Assembly: GCF_004114375.1 (NCBI RefSeq)
Contig: NZ_CP034692.1
Span: forward strand, 620,001-684,000
From: Halorubrum sp. BOL3-1
GTDB lineage: Archaea; Halobacteriota; Halobacteria; Halobacteriales; Haloferacaceae
Direction of reading: 5' to 3'
Length of the DNA: 64,000 nucleotides
This document shows, piece after piece, positions 17,897 through 26,947 of this stretch. A program made the translations under genes and the position numbers. The notes under the pieces were generated by a model. That model was not told the origin of the DNA. It saw only the letters and a program-made list of their open reading frames with translations, and did not search any database. Each line of letters starts with the position of its first letter. Within the stretch, counting starts at the first letter, position 1.

Positions 17897-18655
17897 TCAG
17901 ATCACCTCCAGCTCCTCGAAGACGGAGACGACATCCTCGGCGGCCTCGGCGCTCTCACCGAGTATCTCCGCGGGGCTGTCGTCGCTCTCGGGAGTTTCGA
18001 GTTCGATCGTCGTCACGTCGTTCGCGTCGGACCGCTCCGCTGTCGAGGCGGTGACCTCCGCTTGACGTGCTTGCATCTTGCTTCGCATCGAGGGATACCG
18101 CGGTGAGTTCAACCCCTCTCTGACCGTCAGGACGGCCGGGGTCGGCAGCTCGTAGATCTCCGATCCGCCGGCGTCCTCTCGTTCGGCGACAATCGTGTCG
18201 CCGTCCCGCTCGACGTTTTTGATGCCGGTTACTACGGGAAGACCGAGCTTGTGGGCGACCCGTACGCCCACCTGATGATTCACTTGGTCGGCGGACTCGT
18301 TGCCCAAAAACAGGAGATCGAACGTCTCGTCGACCGCCTCGATCTCGTCGGCTATCGCGGTCGCGGTGGCTCGCGGTCCCCATTCCTCGCCGTCAGTCTC
18401 GAGGTGGATCGCCTCGTCGGCACCCATCGCGATCCCCGTTCGGAGCTGTTCGTCCGCCTCCGGGGAGCCCAGCGTGAGCACGGTCGCCGCCCCGCCGGTC
18501 TCTTCGGCCAGCCGGACGCTCTCCTCGACGGCGCACTCCTCGTGGGGACTGATAGTGAAGCCGAGGCTCGTGGTGTCGATGGATCGATTGTCGTCGGTCA
18601 GTACGATCTTCGCGCCCGTTTCGGGCACGCGCTTGATACAGGCCAGTGTGTTCAT
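17897..18655 (-). CDS. etfB: Electron transfer flavoprotein beta subunit
   Basis: The 252-residue partner of EtfA has the family pattern: CIKRVPETGAKIVLTDDNRS at the N-terminus, SPHEECAVEESVRLAEE near residue 37, and the nucleotide-binding LTLGSPEADEQLRTGIAMGADEAIHL. The C-terminal tail is acidic and longer than in bacteria, a halophilic trait. It lies 72 bp downstream of the dehydrogenase stop and directly before etfA, in one operon on the minus strand. Confidence 0.93.
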   Translation of the reverse strand: MNTLACIKRVPETGAKIVLTDDNRSIDTTSLGFTISPHEECAVEESVRLAEETGGAATVLTLGSPEADEQLRTGIAMGADEAIHLETDGEEWGPRATATAIADEIEAVDETFDLLFLGNESADQVNHQVGVRVAHKLGLPVVTGIKNVERDGDTIVAEREDAGGSEIYELPTPAVLTVREGLNSPRYPSMRSKMQARQAEVTASTAERSDANDVTTIELETPESDDSPAEILGESAEAAEDVVSVFEELEVI

Positions 18656-18727
18656 GTCGTGACAGGGGGTTACGTCGTCGGTGGTCGATCGGAAGCGGTT
18701 CGCCGGTGAAACACCGGATGGGGTCGG

Positions 18728-21247
18728 TCAGCCGAAGAGCCGCTCGTTCTCCGGGTCGAAGAGCGGCTTGCTACCGACGCGTTCGACGGTGACCGGATAG
18801 GTGTCGCCCATGTACGACACCCGCAGATCTCGCCCCTCCTCGGCGTGCTCTCGCGGGAGGTACGCCATCAGCAGGTGTTTGCCGAGTGAGGGGGCACTGC
18901 CCGCGCTCGTGACGTACGAACGTCGGCCCTCCTTGTCGACGAGGACGTCGCCGTCCTGCGAGAGAATCGGCTGGTTACCCAGCGGGAACCGCCGAACGTC
19001 GTCCGAGCACTCGTGGTCGGTTACCGAGAGGGTACACAGCGTCGCGGCGTCCTCCGTCTCGATCGCCTCGGCGTACGCCTCCTTGCCGACGAAGTCCGCG
19101 TCCTTCACACCGTGGAACGTGAGCCCTGCTTCGGCCGGATCGTATTCGAGTTCGAGCTCGTGACCGTACAGCCGGTAGCCCTTCTCCAGCCGGCCGGTCG
19201 TGCCGTAGACGCCCATCCCGACCGGACGCACGTCGTGCTCCTGGCCGGCCTCGTAGACGATGTCCCAGAGGCGGCCGGTCCGTTCCATCGGGGCGTACAG
19301 CTCCCAACCGAGTTCGCCGACGTAGGAGACTCGGAACGCCCACGCGTCGACCTCGCCGATCGTCACCTCTCGGGCGGTGTAGGCGGGGAACGCCTCGTCG
19401 GATACGGCCTCTTCGGCGATCGAGTCGACCAGCTCGCGGGCGTTCGGCCCCCATACGCCGAGCGTCCCGAGCGCCGACGTCTTGTCGATCAGCCGAACGT
19501 CGAGATCGTCCATATGGTCTCTGAACCACCGTTTGTTCGGACCGACCTCGCCGCCGCCGGTGATGACCCGGTAGGCGTCCTCGGCGAGCCGGACCATCGT
19601 GAGGTCTGACCGGAACCCGCCGCTGGGGTCGAGGATCGGCGTGTAGACGGACTTGCCGACTGGCACGTCCATTCGGCCGACCGCCACCTTCTCGGCGAAC
19701 GCCTCCGCGTCGTCGCCGACGAGGTCGAAGATTCCGAAGCCCATGTCTCCGATCATCCCGACGTTCTCGCGCATGTGTAGGTGCTCGCCGAGTATTATCT
19801 CGGACCACCAGCGGCTGTCCCACTCGTAGGGACGGCTGAGCGGTTCGATCTCGTCCGCGTACTCTTCGACGAGGTCCGCGTTGGATTCGAACCACTGTGG
19901 GCGCTCCCAGCCGGCGGATTCGAAGAACTCCGCGCCGAGGTCTGCCTGGCGGTCGTGGAAGCCGCTCTGTCTGAGCGGACGGGAAGACTGCCACTGCTCG
20001 GCGGGATGAACGACGTCGTATATCTTCTGGAACCCCTCGTTCGCGCGGTTCTCCACGAACCGCTTCGAGGTCCCGTAGCCGTCGAACCGGTTCACGTCCG
20101 ACTGATGCAGGTCGACGTCCGGGTAGCCGCGGGTCATCCATTGGGCGGTGTACTTCGCGAACGCCGGGGCCTCTTTGATCCAGATCGCCGCGCACGACCA
20201 CAGCCCGTCGACGTCACGAAGCGGCCCGATCACGGGCATCCCGTCCGGCGTCACCGACAACAGCCCGTCGATCGAGTGACGGACCTCCGCGTCTTCGAGC
20301 ACCTCCGGCATGATCTCGAGGGCGTGTTCCATCGACGGGGCGAACGCCTCCTCGGTCAGCGGCGGCTGGGTGGGCGACAGCGCGGCCTCCTCGTTCGACG
20401 GGATATCGTCGACGTCCCAGAGGATCGGCCGGTGCTCGTAGGAGCCGACCTCCATGTCGTTGCCGCTCGGTCGTTCGTACATCTGTGTGTCGACATCTCG
20501 AACGATCGGGTAGCCGACCTCCTCGCCGGTCTCCTCCAACTCGTCGATCGGTCCGGCACTTACGAGCTGGTGAACGGCGGGCGTGAGCGGGATCTCGGTG
20601 CCCGCCATGCGAGCGAACTTCGGGCTCCAGAGCCCCGCGGCGACGACGACCTCCTCGCAGGCGATCCGCCCGCGATCGGTCGCGACGGCCCGGACCTCGC
20701 CGCCTTCGGTCTCGATATCGGTCACCTCAGTGTTCGCGAAGCTCCGGAGCGCGCCGGTCGACTCGGCGTCCTTGCGCTTGATCTCGCCGAATCGGAGGGG
20801 ATCGACGACGCCGGCGTTCGGCTCCCAGAACCCACCGGTCACCAACTCCTCGTTGATGTACGGGACCTTCGATTTGACCTCGGCCGGCGAGATGATCTCC
20901 GCGTCGTTGCCCCACGCGGACGCCGAATCGAGCTGCCGTTCGAACTCGTCGAGGCGTTCCTCGGTTCGAGCGACCTCGATCCCGCCGCTCGTGGTGTAGA
21001 GGTCCTCAGATTTGTACTGGCGCATCGCCTCCTGGGTCGTCAGCGCCATTTCCTTGTTGTTCTCGATCGGGAACACGAAGTTCGACGCGTGTCCAGTCGA
21101 GCCGCCGGGATCCGGGAACGGTCCCTTGTCGACGAGCACGATATCGTCCCGCCCCTGATCGACGAGATGATACGCCAGGCTGTTTCCAACGATACCGGCA
21201 CCGATAATCACGGTACGCGCTCTTTGTGGCACGTCAGATTTGCTCAT
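18728..21247 (-). CDS. Dimethylglycine/sarcosine dehydrogenase-like flavoprotein (DAO-FAO_M-GcvT fusion)
   Basis: The 839-residue protein joins an FAD-dependent amine oxidoreductase (Rossmann motif VIIGAGIVGNSLAYHLV at about residues 13-29) to a GcvT-type folate-binding C-terminal half (from about residue 430), the architecture of dimethylglycine and sarcosine dehydrogenases. GSTGHASNF near residue 49 keeps the His that is covalently flavinylated in the mitochondrial enzymes, although the usual neighbouring Trp is Gly. The likely reaction is oxidative demethylation of an N-methyl glycine or betaine derivative, passing one-carbon units to folate and electrons to EtfAB next door. Exact substrate unknown. 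Confidence 0.87.
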   Translation of the reverse strand: MSKSDVPQRARTVIIGAGIVGNSLAYHLVDQGRDDIVLVDKGPFPDPGGSTGHASNFVFPIENNKEMALTTQEAMRQYKSEDLYTTSGGIEVARTEERLDEFERQLDSASAWGNDAEIISPAEVKSKVPYINEELVTGGFWEPNAGVVDPLRFGEIKRKDAESTGALRSFANTEVTDIETEGGEVRAVATDRGRIACEEVVVAAGLWSPKFARMAGTEIPLTPAVHQLVSAGPIDELEETGEEVGYPIVRDVDTQMYERPSGNDMEVGSYEHRPILWDVDDIPSNEEAALSPTQPPLTEEAFAPSMEHALEIMPEVLEDAEVRHSIDGLLSVTPDGMPVIGPLRDVDGLWSCAAIWIKEAPAFAKYTAQWMTRGYPDVDLHQSDVNRFDGYGTSKRFVENRANEGFQKIYDVVHPAEQWQSSRPLRQSGFHDRQADLGAEFFESAGWERPQWFESNADLVEEYADEIEPLSRPYEWDSRWWSEIILGEHLHMRENVGMIGDMGFGIFDLVGDDAEAFAEKVAVGRMDVPVGKSVYTPILDPSGGFRSDLTMVRLAEDAYRVITGGGEVGPNKRWFRDHMDDLDVRLIDKTSALGTLGVWGPNARELVDSIAEEAVSDEAFPAYTAREVTIGEVDAWAFRVSYVGELGWELYAPMERTGRLWDIVYEAGQEHDVRPVGMGVYGTTGRLEKGYRLYGHELELEYDPAEAGLTFHGVKDADFVGKEAYAEAIETEDAATLCTLSVTDHECSDDVRRFPLGNQPILSQDGDVLVDKEGRRSYVTSAGSAPSLGKHLLMAYLPREHAEEGRDLRVSYMGDTYPVTVERVGSKPLFDPENERLFG

Positions 21248-21330
21248 CTCATATCACGTCTCCCAGTCATAATCGATCGTCTAAGACTCATGCATCGGCA
21301 ACGTTCCGCCCGTATCTGCAAAAGAATCTG

Positions 21331-21357
21331 CCTGAACACGTTCAGGTATTTAAATAC
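21331..21357 (-). promoter_or_regulatory. Promoter and palindromic operator of the dehydrogenase-ETF operon
   Basis: GTATTTAAATAC (21346-21357), a palindromic TATA-type element, abuts the 16-bp palindrome CCTGAACACGTTCAGG (21331-21346). On the minus strand the palindrome lies immediately downstream of TATA, covering the region up to the expected start site near 21325, so a bound repressor would block polymerase. A leader of roughly 75 nt would precede the ATG at 21247. Confidence 0.55.
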
Positions 21358-21621
21358 TCTTACCTATTCAACCGCCGCGGTGCGCCCGCTGATTCGCGCG
21401 TCCGAACGGAGGCGAGACCGCCTCCTCGGTCCGCTACCCCGGCCGACGCCGAGCCCGCGGGGCGTCGGGTCGATAAGCGTCGAGACCGATCAACTGAATG
21501 AGGAGCCTTTCAGCCGGAGTCAGACAGGCCGACCCCGCGTTCGGGTCGACCCGCTGTGGAACCCCGCTACTCGCGGGCCACAGGCCCGCTCGTTTACAGT
21601 GGCCTCACTTCGTTCGACCAC
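21358..21621. other. Intergenic region without a recognisable gene
   Basis: This 264-bp stretch lies between the dehydrogenase promoter and the 3' end of dehydroquinate synthase II. It holds a 7-bp perfect hairpin GCGGGCC-ACA-GGCCCGC (21573-21589), which could serve as a transcript end signal for the trp-aro run arriving from the right. No conserved ORF or tRNA is apparent. Confidence 0.4.
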
Positions 21622-22794
21622 TCACTTCTCGATGATGCTCTCTTCGACCGCCTCGCCGAAGTGCCGCGCCACGTCTTCGTAGTAGAGGAGCGCCTCGTCG
21701 CCCTCCTCTAGATCGGTGACCGCCTTCTTGCCGTCCGCGGTCGCCACCTTCACCGTCTCGGCGTTCTGGATCAGCGTCTCCACGCGGTCGGTCCCCTCTT
21801 CCGTCTCGACTTCCGCCTGGATCCGGAACATCGGGCGTTTCTCGATCTTCACGCGGCCGACGACCGCCTCTCGGGTGTGACCGTCGGTGTCGACGACCTG
21901 GACCTCGTCGCCGCTCGACAGCTCCACGAGGTAGTTAGTGCCGCCCTCGGCGTTGCGGACGTACGCGTGGACCGCGCCGGCGTTCACGCGGAACGGGCGC
22001 GAGGCGACGTACGGCGACTCCGCGGTCTCCGCGTGAACGAAGAACAGCCCGCGCGACATCGACCCCACGAGCATCCCCTCGGTGTCGTCCATCAGCGAGC
22101 CGGTGTCGATACAGACCCGGTCGGCCATGCCGGTCTGTTCGATCTCGGTCACCTCGGCGTGTCGCAGGTCGAGCGTCTCGCGGTCGGCGGCGTCGCGCGC
22201 CTCGACCGCCCCGCGGATCTCGTCGGGGTCGTCGGAATCGAGGAGGACCCCGTCGGCGCCGATCTCCAGCGTCTCGAAGGCGGTCCGGGCCTCCGCGGCC
22301 GTCGTCGCGCCCGCGACGAGGTGGGTCTCTCCCCCGACCCGCGCGATGAGGTTTTCGAGGGGAATGATAGACCAGTCCTCACCGACGACCACGGTGAACT
22401 CGGCGTCGTCGGCCGCGGTCTCCGCGAACGCCTCGTACTCGGTCCCGAGGACGCGGACGTACGCGCCCTGCGCGCGATCGTCGCGCCGACGGAGCGTGGT
22501 CAGGTCCGCCGACCCGGAGAGGTCCTCGGGCATCGAGATAGTCCCGTCTCCCTCGCCGCCTTTCCCGACGAAGTAGGCGTCCGCCTCGGCGTCGCTCTCG
22601 GCGTCGTCGATCACGTCGGCGTCGGACCGGAACGCCGCGACGTTCACGTCGCCCAGCTCCCGGACGCGAGCCACGTCGCCCTCGTCGACGAGCACCCAGT
22701 CCGCCCCGGCCTCGATGGCGGTCGTGACCCGTCGCTTGCGCGCCTCCCAGTCACCGACGTCGCCGTCGGCCTTCACCCAGACCGTGCGTGTCAT
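21622..22794 (-). CDS. aroB': 3-dehydroquinate synthase II
   Basis: The 390-residue archaeal enzyme converts 2-amino-3,7-dideoxy-D-threo-hept-6-ulosonate to 3-dehydroquinate by NAD-dependent oxidative deamination and cyclisation, the second step of the archaeal shikimate entry that avoids DAHP. The N-terminus MTRTVWVKADGDVGDW and the conserved middle GMLVGSMSRGLFFVHAET are typical, as is the C-terminal half rich in RVNAGAVHAYV and related blocks. It follows the gene for the preceding enzyme by 83 bp in the same direction. Confidence 0.93.
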   Translation of the reverse strand: MTRTVWVKADGDVGDWEARKRRVTTAIEAGADWVLVDEGDVARVRELGDVNVAAFRSDADVIDDAESDAEADAYFVGKGGEGDGTISMPEDLSGSADLTTLRRRDDRAQGAYVRVLGTEYEAFAETAADDAEFTVVVGEDWSIIPLENLIARVGGETHLVAGATTAAEARTAFETLEIGADGVLLDSDDPDEIRGAVEARDAADRETLDLRHAEVTEIEQTGMADRVCIDTGSLMDDTEGMLVGSMSRGLFFVHAETAESPYVASRPFRVNAGAVHAYVRNAEGGTNYLVELSSGDEVQVVDTDGHTREAVVGRVKIEKRPMFRIQAEVETEEGTDRVETLIQNAETVKVATADGKKAVTDLEEGDEALLYYEDVARHFGEAVEESIIEK

Positions 22795-22877
22795 TGTCGG
22801 AACCTCACGGCGGGCGGGCTTGAAAACTGCGGAAGGAACAGGAGCCGACCGGCGGAGCGGCAGGAGTCGCGGAGCCT

Positions 22878-23669
22878 TCAGGCCTCGACGAACCCGCCCG
22901 CCCGCAGCGCCTCCTCGACCGCCGCGTCGTCGTGAACGATCGCGGAGACGGCGCGGGCGATCCCCTCGGGGTCTTCGTGCTGGAAGATCGACCGACCCAT
23001 CGACACGCCGGCGGCGTCGCCGTCCATCGCGCCGCGGACCATCTCGACCGTCTCGCGGTCGGTCCCCTTCGAGCCGCCGGCGATGACGACCGGTAGGCGG
23101 GTCGACTCCGTCACGCGCGAAAAGGAGTCGCCGTCGCCGGAGTAGCCCGTCTTCACCACGTCGGCACCGAGCTCCTCCGCGAGCCGAACGGCGTGCCCGA
23201 GCGACTCGGGGTCCGTACTGTCGACGCCCGAGCCGCGAGCGTACGCCATCGCGAGCACGGGCAGGCCGAGCCGCTCGGCGTCCGCGGTCAGCTCCGCCAG
23301 CTCCTCGATCTGGTCCGGCTCGTACTCCGAGCCGACGTTGATGTGGAAGGAGACGGCGTCGGCGCCGGCCCGGACCGCGTCCTCGGCGGTGCCGGTGACG
23401 CGCTTGTCGCTCTCGTCGGGACCGATCGTCGTCGACCCGTTGAGGTGGACGATGTAGCCCGCTCCGTTCCTGTTCTCGTGGACGCGCGGGGCGACCCCGC
23501 GCTGGGTGAGCACCGCGTCCGCGCCGCCGCTCGTGACGCCGTCGATCGTCGACTCGATGTCGACGAGCCCCTCGACGGCGCCCATCGTGATCCCGTGGTC
23601 CATCGGGACGATGAGGTATCGGTCGTTCGTGGAGATGCGGTCGAGTCGTGCCGAGAGTCCTGCTGTCAT
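22878..23669 (-). CDS. aroA': 2-amino-3,7-dideoxy-D-threo-hept-6-ulosonate (ADH) synthase
   Basis: This 263-residue class I (Schiff base) aldolase-type enzyme makes the seven-carbon amino sugar that feeds dehydroquinate synthase II. It begins MTAGLSARLDRISTND, with VPMDHGITMGAVEGL following, and has the lysine-bearing VVKTGYSGD and the phosphate-binding VVIAGGSKG and SMGRSIFQHEDP. The frame is open far upstream, but the ATG at 23667-23669 gives the family N-terminus; the upstream part is an Arg-rich shadow of trpA. It lies between trpA and dehydroquinate synthase II. Confidence 0.93.
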   Translation of the reverse strand: MTAGLSARLDRISTNDRYLIVPMDHGITMGAVEGLVDIESTIDGVTSGGADAVLTQRGVAPRVHENRNGAGYIVHLNGSTTIGPDESDKRVTGTAEDAVRAGADAVSFHINVGSEYEPDQIEELAELTADAERLGLPVLAMAYARGSGVDSTDPESLGHAVRLAEELGADVVKTGYSGDGDSFSRVTESTRLPVVIAGGSKGTDRETVEMVRGAMDGDAAGVSMGRSIFQHEDPEGIARAVSAIVHDDAAVEEALRAGGFVEA

Positions 23670-23749
23670 GGTGAGGTCGGCCGTTGTGTGAGCGTGTGTC
23701 AATCGGAGGTAAGTGGGTTTCGTTCGGGGACGTATTGGTTCGTTTCGAG

Positions 23750-24646
23750 TCAGGCGGACTCGACGGTCTCGGTCCGCGACCGGTAGCCGCGCTCGGCGCC
23801 CTCCTTCAGTTCGCGCGCGAGCGCTTCCAGTCGGTCCGCGACCTCGGCGGTCGGCAGGTCCTCCGAGGCGCCCTCCGCGACCACGTCGACGAGCGCGGAA
23901 CCGACGATGACCCCGTCGGCGCCGCCCGCGACGATTCGCTCGGCGTGGTCGCCCGTCGAGATGCCGAACCCGACCGCCTTCGGCACGTCGTACTCGCGGA
24001 GCCGGCCGAGGCTCGCCGTCGTCTGGTCGGACACGTCGTCCCGGGCGCCCGTGGTTCCCAGGCGGGCCTGAACGTACACGTAGCCGGAGACGTTGGCCAT
24101 GATGCGGTCGAGGCGGTCGCCGCGCGTGGTGGGGGCGACGATGAAGACCAGATCCAGTCCGAACTCGTCGCACGCCTCCCGCAGCGGATCGGCCTCCTCG
24201 GCCGGGAGGTCGGGGACGACGAGCCCCTCGATGCCGGCCGCGGCGGCGCGTTCGACGAAGGGGCGGGGTCCCGTGCTCGCAGCGTCGCCGCTCGCGTTCG
24301 AGGCGCTTCGCGCCTCGCCCGACCCGTATTGGTAGACCAGGTTGTAGTACGTCATACAGACGAGCGCGGCGTCGACGTCGAGGCCCTCCGCGAACGCGAA
24401 GAATCGGTCCGGCGTCATCCCCGCGTCGAGCGAGCGGACGAGGGCCTCCTGGATCGTCGACCCCTCCGCGATCGGCTCCGAGAAGGGGAGACCGAGTTCG
24501 ATCACGTCGGCGCCGCCGCGGTCGAGCGCCTCGACGTACGCCGTCGAGGCCGACTCGTCCGGATCGCCCGCGACGAGGTACGGGACGAAGGCCGGCCCGT
24601 CAGCGAAGGCGGCCGCGATGGCCTCGGAGTTGTCGGCGTCCGCCAC
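23750..24646 (-). CDS. trpA: Tryptophan synthase alpha subunit
   Basis: The 298-residue TIM-barrel subunit cleaves indole-3-glycerol phosphate. It has the catalytic Glu in [15 protein letters not shown] and Asp in [12 protein letters not shown], and the phosphate site [13 protein letters not shown] and [10 protein letters not shown]. The start is GTG 24644-24646, directly after the trpB stop. A linker near residues 136-149 ([13 protein letters not shown]) is longer than usual. It forms the alpha2-beta2 complex with TrpB. Confidence 0.94.
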   Translation of the reverse strand: MADADNSEAIAAAFADGPAFVPYLVAGDPDESASTAYVEALDRGGADVIELGLPFSEPIAEGSTIQEALVRSLDAGMTPDRFFAFAEGLDVDAALVCMTYYNLVYQYGSGEARSASNASGDAASTGPRPFVERAAAAGIEGLVVPDLPAEEADPLREACDEFGLDLVFIVAPTTRGDRLDRIMANVSGYVYVQARLGTTGARDDVSDQTTASLGRLREYDVPKAVGFGISTGDHAERIVAGGADGVIVGSALVDVVAEGASEDLPTAEVADRLEALARELKEGAERGYRSRTETVESA

Positions 24647-25945
24647 TCAGATCCCCCCCGTGAACATCGACATGTCGGGCGCGCCGTCGACGTCGCGCTT
24701 GTCCGTCTCCTCGATGGCGGCGTCGAGGTCCTTGTCGCCGCGCCCGGAGACGTTCACGACCACGCGCTCACCCAGCTCCTCGTGGTGTTCCTCCAGGAAG
24801 CCGAAGGCGTGCGCCGTCTCCAGGGCCGGGATGATCCCCTCGGTCGAGGAGAGCCGGTGGAACCCCTCCAGGGCGGCGTCGTCGTCGACCGCGACCGGCT
24901 CGACGCGCCCCTCGTCGACGAGGTACGCCAGCTCGGGACCGACGCCGGCGTAGTCGAGCCCGGAAGAGATCGAGTGGCTCTCCATGATCTGGCCGTCGGA
25001 GTCCTGGAGGAGCTTCGTGCGCGCACCGTGGAGGACGCCCTCGTCGCCGGCGTACAGCGACGCGGAGTTCGGGGCGACGCCCGCCTCCTCGTCGACCTCC
25101 AGCGTCGAGCCGCCGGCCTCGACCGCGCGGAGCGCGACCGACTCGTCGTCGACGAACTCCGCGAACGTGCCCATCGTGTTCGACCCGCCGCCCGCGCAGG
25201 CGACCACGTCGGTCGGGAGACCGCCCGTCTTCTCTATCGCCTGCTCGCGCGCCTCCTCCGATATGATCGCTTGGAAGTCGCGGACCATCACCGGGAACGG
25301 GTGCGGGCCGACGATGGAACCGATCACGTAGTGGGTGTCCTCGACGGTCTCGGCCCAGTCGCGCATCGTCTCGGAGATAGCCTCCTTCAGCGTCCCGCGG
25401 CCCGTCGTGACCGGCTTCACCTCGCTCCCGTTGAGCTTCATCCGGAAGACGTTGGGGCGCTGGCGGTTGATGTCGCGCTCGCCCATGTAGACCGTACAGG
25501 GCATGTCGAGGTGCGCGGCCGCCATCGCGGTCGCGGTCCCGTGTTGCCCGGCACCCGTCTCCGCGATGATTCGCTCTTTCCCCATGTACTTCGCCAACAG
25601 CACCTGGCCGAGGGCGTTGTTCAGCTTGTGGGCGCCGCCGTGGAGGAGGTCCTCGCGCTTGAGGTAGACGTCGCGGTCGTAGCGCTCCGAGAGCCGGTCG
25701 GCGCGCTGGAGCGGGGTCGGTCGCCCGCCGAAGTCCGCGAGCCGCTCGCGGAACTCGTCCACGAACCCGTCCTCGTTATCGAGGACGTAGCGCTCGTAGG
25801 CGTCCGTCAGCTCCGATATCGCCGGCATCAGCGCCTCCGGGACGTACTGGCCACCGTAGCGGCCGAACTTCCCGTCCTCGCGGCCGCGCTCGCGGCCGGG
25901 GCGTCGCGCCGTCTCCTCCGTCGTCCGCGTGTCGGTCTCGCTCAT
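24647..25945 (-). CDS. trpB: Tryptophan synthase beta subunit
   Basis: The 432-residue PLP subunit condenses indole with serine. The PLP lysine lies in [15 protein letters not shown], the ammonium/substrate motif in [12 protein letters not shown] and the phosphate-binding loop in [12 protein letters not shown]. Start and stop are both coupled: its ATG overlaps the trpC stop as ATGA, and its stop abuts the trpA GTG. The N-terminus has about 20 acidic/basic extra residues before the conserved [11 protein letters not shown]. Confidence 0.95.
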   Translation of the reverse strand: MSETDTRTTEETARRPGRERGREDGKFGRYGGQYVPEALMPAISELTDAYERYVLDNEDGFVDEFRERLADFGGRPTPLQRADRLSERYDRDVYLKREDLLHGGAHKLNNALGQVLLAKYMGKERIIAETGAGQHGTATAMAAAHLDMPCTVYMGERDINRQRPNVFRMKLNGSEVKPVTTGRGTLKEAISETMRDWAETVEDTHYVIGSIVGPHPFPVMVRDFQAIISEEAREQAIEKTGGLPTDVVACAGGGSNTMGTFAEFVDDESVALRAVEAGGSTLEVDEEAGVAPNSASLYAGDEGVLHGARTKLLQDSDGQIMESHSISSGLDYAGVGPELAYLVDEGRVEPVAVDDDAALEGFHRLSSTEGIIPALETAHAFGFLEEHHEELGERVVVNVSGRGDKDLDAAIEETDKRDVDGAPDMSMFTGGI

Positions 25946-26796
25946 GTAGGTGTCTCCGTCGTGTCTCGGGGAGTGCTCCCGCCGCTCGCGTCGCTCTCTC
26001 CACTCGCGTCGGCCTCGCCGCCGTCCGCCTCCGCTCGCACAAACTCGCGCGTGTTCGCCTCGACGTCGCCGTCCATGATCGCGCTGCCGACGAGGAGGGC
26101 GTCGGCGCCCGCAGCGCGCATCCGGCGGACGTCGGCCGGCGAGCCGATACCGCTCTCCGCGATCAGCGTCACGTCGTCGGGAACGCGGGGCGCCACGGAC
26201 TCGACGGTTCCGAGGTCGACGTCGAGCGCCGCGAGGTCGCGGTTGTTCACGCCGACCGTCGTCGCGCCCGCGTCGAGCGCGGCCACCAGTTCGTCGCGGT
26301 CGTGGACCTCGACGAGGACCCGGAAGCCGCGGTCGCGCGCGGCCGCAAGCAGGTCCGAGAGGTCGTCGCCGACGAACCGGGCGATGAGCAGGACGACGTC
26401 GCTATCGACGGCGTCCAACTGCCCCTCGTCGACGACGAAGTCCTTCCGGAGGACCGGCACGTCGACGGCGTCGCGCACGCGTTCGAGGGTGTCGACGCTC
26501 CCGCCGAAGTGGTCCGGCTCGGTGAGCACGCTCAGGGCGGCCGCCCCGCCGGCGACCATCCCCTCCGCGAGCGCGACCGGATCGTCCTCGCGGGACCCCT
26601 CGGTCGTCGGACTCGTCGGCTTCACTTCGGCTATCACCGGGACGCGCCCGTCGGCCTCGGCCCGCTCGAACGCGGCGGCGAGGTCTCGGGGCGCGACCGA
26701 GACGGTCTCTCCCCTTCCCGGTCCCGGATCCGCGCGGTCGCGAGCGGCCGACAGGATCGACCTGACCGCCGGCGCCAGCTCGTCTGGATCGTCCAT
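25942..26796 (-). CDS. trpC: Indole-3-glycerol phosphate synthase
   Basis: The 284-residue TIM barrel makes indole-3-glycerol phosphate from CdRP. It has the N-terminal [14 protein letters not shown] and [13 protein letters not shown] with the catalytic Lys, [14 protein letters not shown], and the phosphate loop [14 protein letters not shown] with [11 protein letters not shown]. The C-terminal 30 residues are an acidic, Ser/Gly-rich tail absent from most relatives. It is the first gene of the run trpC-trpB-trpA-aroA'-aroB', while the other trp genes must lie elsewhere. Confidence 0.94.
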   Translation of the reverse strand: MDDPDELAPAVRSILSAARDRADPGPGRGETVSVAPRDLAAAFERAEADGRVPVIAEVKPTSPTTEGSREDDPVALAEGMVAGGAAALSVLTEPDHFGGSVDTLERVRDAVDVPVLRKDFVVDEGQLDAVDSDVVLLIARFVGDDLSDLLAAARDRGFRVLVEVHDRDELVAALDAGATTVGVNNRDLAALDVDLGTVESVAPRVPDDVTLIAESGIGSPADVRRMRAAGADALLVGSAIMDGDVEANTREFVRAEADGGEADASGESDASGGSTPRDTTETPT

Positions 26797-26801
26797 TACT
26801 A

Positions 26802-26829
26802 TACACTAATGTACTTATCTGTTCATAAG
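26802..26829 (-). promoter_or_regulatory. trpC promoter with palindrome at the start site
   Basis: On the minus strand CTTATGAAC (about 26821-26829) is centred about 29 bp before the trpC ATG (26796). TACACTAATGTA (26802-26813), a 4-4-4 palindrome, lies between TATA and the ATG, over the expected start site. It resembles TGTACA-like TRP boxes of other archaea only loosely. It is a candidate operator for tryptophan control. Confidence 0.45.
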
Positions 26830-26914
26830 ACTTGCGGGGACCGCGTCGATCGAGTCGAGATATCCGTCCCGGACGCGGTCGGCTACGCCCGACGTCGACA
26901 GGTCGCGCAGCCGA

Positions 26915-26947
26915 TGATTTAAATAGATAACCCTTCCAACGAAGGGT
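26915..26947 (+). promoter_or_regulatory. Promoter and inverted repeat of the MGMT-like gene
   Basis: ATTTAAATA (26917-26925) is centred about 27-30 bp before the ATG at 26948. ACCCTTC-CAAC-GAAGGGT (26930-26947) is a perfect 7-bp inverted repeat ending at the base before the ATG. It lies over the expected start of a leaderless transcript and is a candidate operator. Confidence 0.5.

Noticed and set aside
19781-21682. A plus-strand frame of about 630 codons opposite the dimethylglycine dehydrogenase-like gene
   Set aside because: It is antisense to a gene with clear domains and runs through the promoter and operator of that gene, with no family features of its own.
23684-26809. A very long plus-strand open frame (about 1040 codons) opposite the trp and ADH synthase genes
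   Set aside because: It is antisense to four well-supported enzymes. Long open antisense frames are expected in GC-rich haloarchaeal genes, and its product is Arg/Val/Asp-rich with no recognisable domain.
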